Positions 1-8,148 of a DNA stretch of 64,000 bases are shown here, one piece after another. How positions within the stretch are numbered: the stretch's first letter is position 1; each line of letters begins with the position of its first letter. The stretch lies in the NCBI RefSeq assembly GCF_024330105.1, contig NZ_JANDHW010000011.1, positions 32,703 through 96,702 of the forward strand, written 5' to 3'. Made by a program: the position numbers and the translations under genes. Origin of the DNA: Coprobacter tertius. Lineage in GTDB: Bacteria > Bacteroidota > Bacteroidia > Bacteroidales > Coprobacteraceae. The notes beneath the pieces are model-generated. The model searched no databases. It was given only the letters and a program-made list of their open reading frames with translations, and was not told the DNA's origin.

Positions 1-694
1 ATCCCTGTTTCCATCCGGCTTCAGCCACCTTTCCGTTACCGGTCGCATAAACAGGTGTTCCGGTTTCGGCGGCAAAGTCCATACCTTCGTGAAATTTACG
101 GGTTTTGTAAATGGGATCAATCCGGAGTCCGTAACCGGAGGCGGTTCGTTTCAGGTCTTTGTTGGAGACCGGTTGTATAGCTGGGATACATTTTAACCGA
201 TCTTCCTGGGTTTGTCCCAGTTTTACTAATTCGTCGAGTGAATTACTCTGTACATATACTTGACGGGCGAGTTGATCGAGTTTACGAGTAGTAGAAACAA
301 CCAAATCGGCATCGTTTAGTTTCATCAGTTCGGTATAACGGGTCATATTGCCGATTCCTGCATTTCTTACCGATGCGTCGATTGGGTCTGCTTGTAAAAT
401 TACACGGTATAAGTTGTCGTCTCGTTGTTGTATATCGGCCATAACTTTTAGTAGCTGGTCGAGTCGTTTGGAAAGTATTTTATATTGGGCTTCGATTTTA
501 TCGTTTTCCTGCTTTAGTAAACGTTCACGGGGAGGATCGACAAAATAATAAAAAACGAAAAAAAAGAGAATTCCCAGGGTAAATCCGAGGATCAAATGGC
601 GTAATGCTGTGAATATGCGTTTCCTCAGCGATGGAAATACCCGTTCGTAAGATAAAGTATGGGGATTATAAACGTAAAAAATCTTTTTTCTCAT
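1..694 (-). CDS. M23 family metallopeptidase, C-terminus cut by window edge
   Basis: The reading frame starts at the ATG complementary to 692-694 and runs off the left edge of the window. The N-terminus (MRKKIFYVYNPHTLSYERV) is followed by a transmembrane segment rich in Phe, Leu and Gly at about residues 30-50. A coiled-coil-like stretch with many Lys, Leu and Gln comes next, and then the start of a LytM/M23 fold. The visible motif GYGLRIDPIY..KFHEGMDFA carries the first zinc ligands (H and D of HxxxD). The final HxH motif lies outside the window. M23 enzymes of this form are inner-membrane-anchored peptidoglycan endopeptidases or their regulators; which of the two applies cannot be decided from the visible part. 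The gene is divergent from alaS. Confidence 0.85.
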   Translation of the reverse strand, partial: MRKKIFYVYNPHTLSYERVFPSLRKRIFTALRHLILGFTLGILFFFVFYYFVDPPRERLLKQENDKIEAQYKILSKRLDQLLKVMADIQQRDDNLYRVILQADPIDASVRNAGIGNMTRYTELMKLNDADLVVSTTRKLDQLARQVYVQSNSLDELVKLGQTQEDRLKCIPAIQPVSNKDLKRTASGYGLRIDPIYKTRKFHEGMDFAAETGTPVYATGNGKVAEAGWKQG

Positions 695-799
695 TATTCT
701 TTGTTCTCCCGTTTGAATCGGTGATCATTCCAAATAAAAATTTGCAAGATGATTTGCAAATTTTTACGCAACAATAGCCACAAAAATAATATTTTGAAC

Positions 800-807
800 T
801 ATTTTTG
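800..807 (+). promoter_or_regulatory. Candidate -7 box for alaS
   Basis: TATTTTTG matches the Bacteroidota -7 consensus TAnnTTTG and lies about 100 bp before the alaS start. No convincing TTTG element is present about 20 bp upstream, so this is a weak call. Confidence 0.3.
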
Positions 808-909
808 CAAACTGTTTTTCAGAATATTAATACTCCGGAAATCAATTTGCGGAAGAATGAATGTCCCTGTAAGGGAACAAAAAACCAATGAAATAATAAA
901 ATCAAAGAT

Positions 910-3528
910 ATGCTTACAGCAAAAGAAATTAGGGAATCTTTTAAAAACTTTTTTGCTTCGAAGGGACATCAAATAGTACCTTCGGCTCCGATGGTCATTA
1001 AAGATGACCCTACCCTGATGTTTACCAATGCCGGTATGAACCAGTTTAAGGATATTATTCTGGGAAACGTCGATCCCCGTTACAAAAGAGTAGCCGATTC
1101 GCAGAAATGCCTCCGCGTAAGCGGGAAGCATAACGATCTCGAAGAGGTGGGTCTCGACACATATCATCATACGATGTTTGAAATGTTGGGAAACTGGTCT
1201 TTTGGCGATTATTTTAAGAAAGAAGCCATCGACTGGGCTTGGGAATATTTGGTAGATGTGCTTAAATTAGATCCCGAACGTTTATATGCCACTGTTTTCG
1301 AAGGATATGAACCCGAAGGTCTCGAACGGGATAATGAAGCGGCAATATATTGGGAAAAGCATCTTCCTGCATCGCATATTATCAATGGAAATCGTCATGA
1401 TAATTTTTGGGAAATGGGAGATACGGGACCTTGTGGCCCTTGTTCGGAAATACATATCGACTTACGTAGTGAAAAAGAGCGGGCTGAGGTCGACGGTCTT
1501 ACGTTGGTTAATGCGAGTCATCCTCAGGTGATCGAGATCTGGAATCTTGTTTTTATGCAGTATAATCGCAAAGCCGATGCTACCCTCGAGCCGCTACCGG
1601 CCCGGGTAATCGATACAGGAATGGGTTTTGAGCGTCTTTGTATGGCTTTACAGGGAAAAACGTCGAATTATGATACCGATGTTTTCCAGCCCTTGATTGG
1701 AGCCATTGCCAATCTTAGCAATAAAAAATACGGAGACGATAACTCGTCGGATATTGCTATGCGTGTGATTGCCGATCATGTAAGAACGATCGCATTTTCG
1801 ATCACCGACGGTCAGTTGCCATCTAATGCGAAAGCCGGATATGTGATACGGCGTATTTTGCGTCGTGCCGTTCGATATGGATATACATTTTTGGGGCAAC
1901 ACAGCGCTTTTATATATAAACTTATTCCTACTCTTATCGATACGATGGGAGATGCTTATCCCGAACTTGTTTCACAAAAAGAGTTGATCGAAAAAGTGAT
2001 TAAGGAGGAAGAAGAGTCGTTTTTACGTACACTCGAAACCGGGATGAAACTTCTTGACAAAGTTATAGAAGACGCTCGAACGGGAGGTAAAAAGAAAATT
2101 AGTGGGAAAGATGCATTTACGTTATATGATACATATGGTTTCCCCCTCGACCTTACCGAGCTTATTTTGAAAGAAAACGATTTATCGGCCGATTTGGATG
2201 AATTCGACTCTCTGATGCGTCAACAGAAAGAGAGAGCGAGAAATGCCGCTGCTGTTGAAACGGGAGACTGGGTTACTCTCAAAGAGGGGACAACGGAATT
2301 TGTGGGGTATGATTATACCGAATATGAAGTGTCGTTGTTGAGGTATCGTCAGATAAAACAGAAAAATCAGACTTTATATCAATTGGTACTGGATAAAACT
2401 CCTTTTTATGCTGAAAGCGGAGGGCAAGTAGGCGATACGGGAGTTATTGTAAGTGAGTTCGAGACGATAGATGTGATCGATACCCGAAAAGAAAATAATT
2501 TGCCGGTGCATATCGTAAAACAATTGCCGAAACATCTCGAGGTTCCCATGATGGCTTGTGTAGATACAGATAAACGGGCGGCCTGTGCAGCGAATCATTC
2601 GGCGACTCATCTGATCGATGAGGCTTTGCGCGAAGTTCTGGGAGAACATGTGGAACAGAAAGGATCGTTGGTGACTCCCGATTCGTTACGTTTTGATTTT
2701 TCACATTTTCAGAAAGTAACTCCTGAAGAGATTCGAAAAGTAGAACATTTGGTCAATGCCAGAATACGTGAGAATATTCCTTTGACCGAATATCGGAATA
2801 TTCCTATTGCCGAAGCACGGGAACTTGGTGCTATTGCTTTATTCGGTGAAAAATACGGTGAAGAGGTGCGGGTAATCCGTTTCGGGTCATCGGTTGAGTT
2901 TTGTGGTGGTACACATGTAAAAGCTACTGGAAATATAGGGATGATGAAAATCGTTTCCGAAAGTTCTGTTGCTGCCGGAGTACGTCGTATCGAGGCGATT
3001 ACAGGTGCTAAGGTAGAAGAACTGTTGGATAGTGCACAAGATACGATGAATGAGTTGCGGGGACTGTTTAATAATGCACCCGATCTTAATAGCGTAATAA
3101 GAAAACATATAGAAGAAAATGCCGGATTGAAAAAACAGATTGAGGAATTCCTGAAAGAAAAAGAGGCGGTTCTGAAAGAGCGGTTGTTGAAAAATATGCA
3201 GGAAATAAACGGCATAAACGTGATAAAATTAAACTGTCCGATGCCCTCTGATCTTGTTAAAAATATCGCTTTTCAGTTGCGTGGAGAGATTACTGAGAAT
3301 TTGGCTTTTGTTGCTGGAACTTATGATGCGGGTAAACCGTTGTTGACGGTGATGCTTAGCGATAATCTGGTAGCATCCGGTTTAAATGCTTCTGCAATCG
3401 TACGGGAAGCTGCAAAATTGATACAGGGCGGCGGCGGTGGTCAACCGCACTTTGCTCAGGCAGGTGGTAAAAATGTAGAGGGTGTGATCGCTGCTGTAGG
3501 TAAGATGATAGAACTTGTAACAAAATAA
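910..3528 (+). CDS. alaS: Alanine--tRNA ligase
   Basis: This is a full-length AlaRS of 872 aa, the usual size. It charges tRNA-Ala in the cytoplasm and hydrolyses Ser- or Gly-tRNA-Ala. The class II catalytic domain is N-terminal, with [11 protein letters not shown] at about residue 38. The editing domain shows both metal-binding signatures, HSATH near residue 563 and CGGTH near residue 665. The C-terminal C-Ala/DHHA1 domain ends with a glycine-rich [14 protein letters not shown] segment. The chosen start gives the canonical N-terminus [15 protein letters not shown]. The gene stands alone, divergent from the M23 peptidase gene, and is followed by a strong terminator. Confidence 0.98.
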   Translation: MLTAKEIRESFKNFFASKGHQIVPSAPMVIKDDPTLMFTNAGMNQFKDIILGNVDPRYKRVADSQKCLRVSGKHNDLEEVGLDTYHHTMFEMLGNWSFGDYFKKEAIDWAWEYLVDVLKLDPERLYATVFEGYEPEGLERDNEAAIYWEKHLPASHIINGNRHDNFWEMGDTGPCGPCSEIHIDLRSEKERAEVDGLTLVNASHPQVIEIWNLVFMQYNRKADATLEPLPARVIDTGMGFERLCMALQGKTSNYDTDVFQPLIGAIANLSNKKYGDDNSSDIAMRVIADHVRTIAFSITDGQLPSNAKAGYVIRRILRRAVRYGYTFLGQHSAFIYKLIPTLIDTMGDAYPELVSQKELIEKVIKEEEESFLRTLETGMKLLDKVIEDARTGGKKKISGKDAFTLYDTYGFPLDLTELILKENDLSADLDEFDSLMRQQKERARNAAAVETGDWVTLKEGTTEFVGYDYTEYEVSLLRYRQIKQKNQTLYQLVLDKTPFYAESGGQVGDTGVIVSEFETIDVIDTRKENNLPVHIVKQLPKHLEVPMMACVDTDKRAACAANHSATHLIDEALREVLGEHVEQKGSLVTPDSLRFDFSHFQKVTPEEIRKVEHLVNARIRENIPLTEYRNIPIAEARELGAIALFGEKYGEEVRVIRFGSSVEFCGGTHVKATGNIGMMKIVSESSVAAGVRRIEAITGAKVEELLDSAQDTMNELRGLFNNAPDLNSVIRKHIEENAGLKKQIEEFLKEKEAVLKERLLKNMQEINGINVIKLNCPMPSDLVKNIAFQLRGEITENLAFVAGTYDAGKPLLTVMLSDNLVASGLNASAIVREAAKLIQGGGGGQPHFAQAGGKNVEGVIAAVGKMIELVTK

Positions 3529-3551
3529 GTCCGGTTAAGTCGTGTTATTGG

Positions 3552-3583
3552 AAACGGGTATTCGATCGAATACCCGTTTTTTT
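3552..3583 (+). terminator. Rho-independent terminator of alaS
   Basis: A perfect 14-bp palindrome (AAACGGGTATTCGA / TCGAATACCCGTTT) at 3552-3579 is followed by more T residues. It ends alaS transcription and separates it from the phage-like operon. Confidence 0.9.
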
Positions 3584-3719
3584 ATACATGAATGTTGGCT
3601 TGACTATACCTGTTGTATAATTTTTATTGTGTCTGATAATTTCGAAACCGGTATGTTTGTAATATCGGGTTAGCTTTGAAAATATAAAATGCTAAATATG
3701 GTAAAAATACCATCAAAAT

Positions 3720-3751
3720 ATTGTATATTTACTATATATATTATATATTTG
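3720..3751 (+). promoter_or_regulatory. Candidate Bacteroidota promoter of the phage-like operon
   Basis: TATATTTG at 3744-3751 is a perfect -7 box. ATTG at 3720-3723 lies 20 bp upstream, close to the -33 element TTTG. It would give a leader of about 75 nt before the 3831 start. The rest of 3584-3830 is AT-rich with no other recognisable feature. Confidence 0.5.
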
Positions 3752-3830
3752 CCGTACCCAAATATCGCAAATCTGTTTTATTTGTGACAAATGAAACGGA
3801 AGTCATAGTCTCTGCAAGTGTCAGTAAACT

Positions 3831-4235
3831 ATGAAGTTGTATTACAAGAAAGAACGAGACCGCGATTTTATGCGGGCTTATGACGAAGCGTTAAAATCAT
3901 ATGGGGCGCGAGCACCCTATACGCCTCGTGTAGAAGTTGTGAAAAAGGCCTTGAATAGTAATGCGGGGCGCTTTTATATTACATATGAGGAAGCTCGTAG
4001 GAATGTAAGACGACTGATGAATAATCGGCCGTTATCTTGCCGGAACAGGAATAAGCTCGAAATGTATGAAGAGCTAAGGACTCAGGTTGAGGAATATATG
4101 AAAAAACATCCTAGATCTACATTTAACGATTCTCTGTTTTCGGTGTTGTCTGAAGGCTATACTCCTCGGTTTTATATGGGGGTACAAAATGCTCTGATGA
4201 TTGTATATCAGCATCAGAGAGGGGGTGGGGAATGA
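3831..4235 (+). CDS. Phage-like hypothetical protein with an internal duplication
   Basis: This is a 134-aa basic, helical, cytoplasmic-looking protein with no signal peptide. It contains two copies of one unit. The first, about residues 37-63, has KALNSNAGRFYITYEEARRN; the second, about 102-128, has SVLSEGYTPRFYMGVQNALM. Each is a short helix, then a (G/P)RFY turn, then a second helix. I recall similar two-unit proteins with RFW or RFY motifs from Bacteroidales phages and prophages, but no function is known to me. The stop overlaps the next start by 4 bp (ATGA), so translation is coupled to the rhomboid-fusion gene. The flanking genes alaS and slyD are housekeeping genes. The phage origin is inferred from family resemblance and from the neighbours. 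Confidence 0.75.
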   Translation: MKLYYKKERDRDFMRAYDEALKSYGARAPYTPRVEVVKKALNSNAGRFYITYEEARRNVRRLMNNRPLSCRNRNKLEMYEELRTQVEEYMKKHPRSTFNDSLFSVLSEGYTPRFYMGVQNALMIVYQHQRGGGE

Positions 4236-5227
4236 AACGCTGCGAAAGTTATCCGGGGAAATATGTTCTGCCGGATTTCCGTTTTTGTCTCATTTTCGTT
4301 TATTTGTATGTATTTTCTTTATCCCGATTTTGTGGGGTAATGGAGTGGATGCCTTGTTCGGCGAATACCCCTTTTTATTCCTACTTTACATATATATGGC
4401 TGCATAAAAGCTGGACGCATCTTATCCTCAATGTGTTAGCATTCTTTAGTATTTCGACGTTTCTTTCTCAGAAAATGAAGTCTGTGGAATATATGGTATC
4501 AGGGTATATTATTGCTGTTGTATCGGCTTTTATAACAGCCGGAGAAAACTTTGTATGCGGAAGTAGCGGGTGGGTATGTGCATTATGGGGGATGGATTGG
4601 GCTTCGCTCATTTTATCGGGAGAGTGTAAAAGTTACCGTTTCTTTACCAGTACGTTTGGTTTTTTGGTGACGATGTTATTGGGCTTTTTTCATCCGGCAT
4701 TTGATGGAATATTACATTTGGTAGCCTTTTTTTTCGGGTGTTTATATGTATTATGCCGCCGGTTTAGATCGGTTGTTTTTGGAGGTATAATTGTGTTATT
4801 TTTTTTTACCTCTTGTTCGGTAAGAAAAAAAACTGAAACTGTTGACTGGACAGTTAAAAATTCTGTGCGGGATACGGTATCGGTACAAAAGCAAGAGCAT
4901 TCTGAAAAGTGTAAATCGAATTATGTAACAGTTGAGACCGAAGAATGGGAAGCTATGCCTTTTGATACGGTGGCGTGGAACGGATGTCGGGAAAATTTAC
5001 AACTGAAGAAGAAAAAAGTTGTACGGGTTACCGTACAAAATCGGAGTAAATACGATCGTGAAATATCGTTGGATAGAAAACAGGAAAGTATAAAAGACTC
5101 TACCCGCTTTATTAATCGGGTGGAGAAAGAACAAATTCCCGCAATTCAGAGTTGGAAGACTGAACTTTGGCTGGTGTTGATTCTCTTTTTTTTAATAGGA
5201 ATTATTTTATATCGGATTAAAAAATGA
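4232..5227 (+). CDS. Rhomboid-family serine protease fused to a lipoprotein/spanin-like module
   Basis: This is a 331-aa protein with two parts. Residues 1 to about 180 are a polytopic rhomboid domain carrying the whole family active-site set. The oxyanion motif HxxxxHxxxN is H58/H63/N67 (WLHKSWTHLILN), the nucleophile motif GSSG gives S112, and the catalytic His is H162 with Gly seven residues later, as in HLGGLLxG of rhomboids. A hydrophobic segment then ends in FFFTSC (C195), which resembles a lipobox. A charged soluble stretch of about 110 aa follows, and a C-terminal membrane segment (about residues 309-328, WKTELWLVLILFFLIGIILY) with a basic tail. The second part resembles the one-protein spanins and 'CRT/DTV' lipoproteins of Bacteroidales phages. 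GGAGGT at 4781-4786 before an in-frame GTG at 4793 (codon 188) could give a separate short product. ATGA overlaps join both neighbouring genes. The rhomboid assignment is strong; the spanin assignment is inference. Confidence 0.8.
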   Translation: MKRCESYPGKYVLPDFRFCLIFVYLYVFSLSRFCGVMEWMPCSANTPFYSYFTYIWLHKSWTHLILNVLAFFSISTFLSQKMKSVEYMVSGYIIAVVSAFITAGENFVCGSSGWVCALWGMDWASLILSGECKSYRFFTSTFGFLVTMLLGFFHPAFDGILHLVAFFFGCLYVLCRRFRSVVFGGIIVLFFFTSCSVRKKTETVDWTVKNSVRDTVSVQKQEHSEKCKSNYVTVETEEWEAMPFDTVAWNGCRENLQLKKKKVVRVTVQNRSKYDREISLDRKQESIKDSTRFINRVEKEQIPAIQSWKTELWLVLILFFLIGIILYRIKK

Positions 5228-5724
5228 CTGGAAAAACAATGGAAATTAGAAAAATAATGTGGCAATTCCCTTTGGAAGAACTGATTGGAGAGTTAAACAT
5301 GAGATCATCACGTCATTTACCTTCGTTGCGAAAAGATGGAGACAACGGGGAAGACTGGACCGATCTTTATGTTTTAAGTGATGGTGAGAAAGAATGGGTG
5401 ATAAAGTCTTTACAGGAAGTATTTCCTCAAGTTTACGGTGCTCTATCGGCTCGTTTATCGAAAACGGATTTAATCACAGTAGATGAGAACGGTATATCGA
5501 TGGGGATAATTTTCCCGGTTGAATGTCCCGATTCATTAACGGAACTTATACGACGGCAAATAAAAGAAGTATCGGTAACGTATGTTTTATCCCGTTGGTA
5601 TTTGATACACGATGCTAATTTGGGAACTTATTATGCAGCCCGGTGCGACGGTGCGATGAATGAATTGCGTTCGTTGCTCTCCCGGGTAACGAAGACGCGT
5701 CGGCCGACAAATTATCAGTTCTGA
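5224..5724 (+). CDS. Phage-like hypothetical protein, third gene of the operon
   Basis: This is a 166-aa soluble protein whose start overlaps the rhomboid-fusion stop by 4 bp. A second in-frame ATG lies at codon 6 (MEIRKIMWQF) and could be the true start. The central part has WTDLYVLSDGEKEWVIKSL followed by a long helix, and the C-terminus has SRWYLIHDANLGTYYAARC. Its layout (N-terminal segment, central 'D..RE..I...' helix, C-terminal 'W.....' strand and helix) reminds me of small connector- or adaptor-like proteins encoded beside spanin-type lipoproteins in Bacteroidales phages. I cannot assign a function with confidence. It is the last gene of a three-gene coupled operon and ends 5 bp before a bidirectional terminator. 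Confidence 0.7.
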   Translation: MTGKTMEIRKIMWQFPLEELIGELNMRSSRHLPSLRKDGDNGEDWTDLYVLSDGEKEWVIKSLQEVFPQVYGALSARLSKTDLITVDENGISMGIIFPVECPDSLTELIRRQIKEVSVTYVLSRWYLIHDANLGTYYAARCDGAMNELRSLLSRVTKTRRPTNYQF

Positions 5725-5728
5725 TAAA

Positions 5729-5768
5729 ATAAGGGTTGTACGAAATAGTACAACCCTTATCATATCTT
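5729..5768. terminator. Bidirectional terminator between the phage-like operon and slyD
   Basis: A perfect 13-bp stem (ATAAGGGTTGTAC / GTACAACCCTTAT) with a 6-nt loop occupies 5729-5760 and is followed by CATATCTTTTTTT. It lies between convergent genes and can serve both strands. Confidence 0.85.
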
Positions 5769-5779
5769 TTTTTCGAGTA

Positions 5780-6328
5780 TTAGTGGCATCCGTCGCATCC
5801 GCTTCCGCAGTCGTCGCTGTCACATCCACAACTGCATCCGCCGCCGCAAGAGGGATGCAATTCTTCAGGAGTTGCTTCGCGAACGGCAAGAATTTTCCCT
5901 ACGAAATGAAGATCTTCTCCAGCCAAAGGGTGATTAAAATCCATGATAACAACATCGTCTTTAACTTCGAGAACCGATCCGTTAAGACGATTACCGTTTG
6001 AATCCATCATCGGAACGGTATTTCCCGGGAAAATCATTTCGTTATCGAATTTTCCATCGACTTCGAAAATCTCTTTTCCCAGCTCGAGTACATGCTCTTT
6101 ATTATATTCGCCATAAGCTTCGTCGCTTGGGAGTACAAAATCGAATTCATCACCGGCTTTTAAGCCTTTAAGTTTGGCTTCGAATGCAGGAAGCATTTGA
6201 TCGGCTCCGAAAACAAATTTCAGCGGATTTTCAGAAGTAGCTTTCTCCATTAATTCCTGTTCTTTGTCTTCGCCTACGTAAAGGTCATAAGTAGCTTCTA
6301 CAAACTGACCGGGTTTTACTATTTCCAT
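5780..6328 (-). CDS. slyD: FKBP-type peptidyl-prolyl isomerase, SlyD type
   Basis: This 182-aa protein has the SlyD architecture. Split FKBP strands come first (VEATYDLYVGED; PLKFVFGADQMLPAFEAKLK), then an insert-in-flap chaperone domain (FDFVLPSDEAYGEYNKEHV), then the returning FKBP strand (DFNHPLAGEDLHFVGKI). The last 22 residues are rich in Cys, Gly, Asp and His (GGGCSCGCDSDDCGSGCDGC plus H). This matches the metal-binding tail through which E. coli SlyD binds nickel. Expected role: prolyl isomerase and chaperone in the cytoplasm, possibly linked to metal handling. It is a single gene. Confidence 0.93.
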   Translation of the reverse strand: MEIVKPGQFVEATYDLYVGEDKEQELMEKATSENPLKFVFGADQMLPAFEAKLKGLKAGDEFDFVLPSDEAYGEYNKEHVLELGKEIFEVDGKFDNEMIFPGNTVPMMDSNGNRLNGSVLEVKDDVVIMDFNHPLAGEDLHFVGKILAVREATPEELHPSCGGGCSCGCDSDDCGSGCDGCH

Positions 6329-6381
6329 AATTGTTTATTTGTTGGTATAATTATTATTCGTCAATGTGTATAATCGCAATA

Positions 6382-6389
6382 CAAAGCTA
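6382..6389 (-). promoter_or_regulatory. Candidate -7 box for slyD
   Basis: The reverse strand reads TAGCTTTG, a perfect TAnnTTTG match 53 bp before the slyD start. No clear -33 TTTG was found. Confidence 0.4.
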
Positions 6390-6624
6390 CGAAAAGGATT
6401 TTATTATACCGAATCATCAACAGGATTTCGCTGTTTTTTTTGAAAATTATGCTTGTCTGTTTCTTTTTTTGAAAGATATTTTGCGTTTTTAGCAATTAAG
6501 AATAAATTTATAACCTAAAAAAACGAAAAAAGGGGACAGGATAATTAAGGAAAAATAAAATGAAAAATATTTGTCTTTGAATCGAAAGAAAAACAGCGCT
6601 TTATATCGGATAATTAAAAAATCA

Positions 6625-6657
6625 TTTGCATCTTTGCAAAACAATTTTATACTTTCT
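6625..6657 (+). promoter_or_regulatory. Candidate promoter of the pseudouridine synthase gene
   Basis: TTTG at 6625-6628 lies 21 bp before TACTTTCT (6650-6657), an imperfect -7 box. The remaining gap 6390-6624 is AT-rich and shows no gene or structured element that I can recognise. Confidence 0.35.
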
Positions 6658-6720
6658 GTTGTATGATAAAGAGGGAGACCGAGAGGTTCGACTCAGTAAA
6701 TAAATTATTTTAATTCAATA

Positions 6721-8052
6721 ATGTTTCCTATGGAAAGAGAAAACAAAGCAAGGCGTCCTCGTATTGGTGAAAATAAAGGGATAGCCGCCCGGGAAGGTAA
6801 TACCGAAAGATACGAAAAAGTAGAGTATTCTAAACGGGAAGATACCCATTATGACCCTGATAGAAGACCTAGGGTAAATTACAATAACGATAGAAATTAC
6901 AACCGTCCTTCTTACGGGAATAATGACGACCAAAGGCGTCCTTATAATCGTCAGCAGGGAGGATATAATAACAACCGCGGAAATTACGGGAATCAAGGTG
7001 GTGATCATAATTATAACAATAATTACAATCGCCCGCAGCGCCAATATAATAATCCGCGGTCTTATGGAAATGATCAGGAAGGTTATAATGCCAACCGCCC
7101 TTATAGGCCGCAGACCGGTGGACAGCGCCCGTATAATAACCGAGGAAATAACGGATATCAGCAACGAGGCGGATATGATAATAATCGGGGTTATAACAAT
7201 AATTATAATAATAATCGAGGTGGTTATAATAACCGTAATAACAACGGAGGCCGTCCGTTTAACCGTCCGCAACGCAGGGAAAATTTTGTTCCCAATAAGC
7301 GCATTATATACGAAGAACTGAATGTTGATCCTAATCAGCCGATACGGTTGAATAAATATATGGCGAATGCAGGTGTTTGTTCGCGCCGTGAAGCCGACGA
7401 GTTTATACAAGCCGGACAAGTAAAAGTCAATGGGGTTGTTATGAGCGAATTGGGTACTAAAATAACGCGTAATGATGTAGTTACATTTCAGGATAAAGTG
7501 ATTACGCCCGAACATAAGATATATGTATTGCTCAACAAACCGAAAGATTGTGTGACTACATCCGATGATCCTCAGGGACGGCTTACTGTGATGGATATCG
7601 TGCGGAATGCCTGTACTGAACGCATATATCCTGTCGGCCGACTCGATCGCAACACGACGGGAGTACTTTTACTTACGAATGACGGAGATTTGGCTTCTAA
7701 GCTGACGCATCCGAAATTTATTAAGAAAAAGATTTATCATGTGTGGACGGATAAGGATGTATCGGAAGAGGATATGCAGCGCATTGCCGACGGTATCGAG
7801 CTTGAGGATGGGCCCATTCATGCCGATGCAGTAAGTTATGCGACCGATACCGATAAGAATCAGGTCGGCATCGAGATACATTCGGGACGTAATCGTATCG
7901 TACGTCGTATGTTCGAAGCGTTAGGTTACCGGGTGATAAAACTCGATAGAGTATATTTTGCCGGGTTGACTAAAAAAAATCTACAACGCGGACGTTGGCG
8001 TTATCTGACGCAGCAGGAGGTAAATATGTTGCAGATGGGATCGTTTGAGTAA
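6721..8052 (+). CDS. RsuA/RluB-family pseudouridine synthase with a long Asn/Gly/Arg/Tyr-rich N-terminal extension
   Basis: This is a 443-aa protein. Residues about 1-185 are low-complexity, dominated by Asn, Arg, Gly, Tyr and Gln (repeats such as YNNNRGNYGNQGG and NNYNNNRGGYNNRNNN), and are probably disordered. An S4 RNA-binding domain follows (IRLNKYMANAGVCSRREADE). The catalytic domain has the RsuA/RluB/E/F signature GRLDRNTTGVLLLTNDGD with the catalytic Asp. The family makes pseudouridine in 16S or 23S rRNA; which site cannot be read from the sequence, though RluB-like 23S modification is the likeliest. The core alone is the normal family size of about 240-250 aa. Long tails rich in basic and polar residues are known in Bacteroidota homologues. 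The gene is separated from asnS by a large palindrome. Confidence 0.92.
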   Translation: MFPMERENKARRPRIGENKGIAAREGNTERYEKVEYSKREDTHYDPDRRPRVNYNNDRNYNRPSYGNNDDQRRPYNRQQGGYNNNRGNYGNQGGDHNYNNNYNRPQRQYNNPRSYGNDQEGYNANRPYRPQTGGQRPYNNRGNNGYQQRGGYDNNRGYNNNYNNNRGGYNNRNNNGGRPFNRPQRRENFVPNKRIIYEELNVDPNQPIRLNKYMANAGVCSRREADEFIQAGQVKVNGVVMSELGTKITRNDVVTFQDKVITPEHKIYVLLNKPKDCVTTSDDPQGRLTVMDIVRNACTERIYPVGRLDRNTTGVLLLTNDGDLASKLTHPKFIKKKIYHVWTDKDVSEEDMQRIADGIELEDGPIHADAVSYATDTDKNQVGIEIHSGRNRIVRRMFEALGYRVIKLDRVYFAGLTKKNLQRGRWRYLTQQEVNMLQMGSFE

Positions 8053-8084
8053 AAGATAAAATATCAATATAGATAAACGATGCG

Positions 8085-8123
8085 TTCGTTATGCAGATAC
8101 AAATTTTGTATCTGCATAACGAA
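8085..8123. promoter_or_regulatory. Large perfect palindrome upstream of asnS
   Basis: Two 19-nt arms (TTCGTTATGCAGATACAAA and its exact complement) flank a single central T. No T-run follows on the + strand, so it is not a standard terminator. It lies 26 bp before the asnS start, inside its probable leader. It could be a leader hairpin, an RNase-processing site or a protein-binding palindrome. Confidence 0.8.
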
Positions 8124-8148
8124 TTGTAGTAGATAAAAACAAGAACGG

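Noticed and set aside
2374..3215. Several antisense frames inside alaS
   Set aside because: They are shadows of the well-supported alaS frame and have no start context or domain.
6715..7515. 266-codon open frame antisense to the pseudouridine synthase gene
   Set aside because: It is the complement of the Asn/Arg/Gly-rich repeat region and has biased Ile/Val/Arg/Ser composition with no domain. The sense frame contains clear S4 and catalytic motifs.
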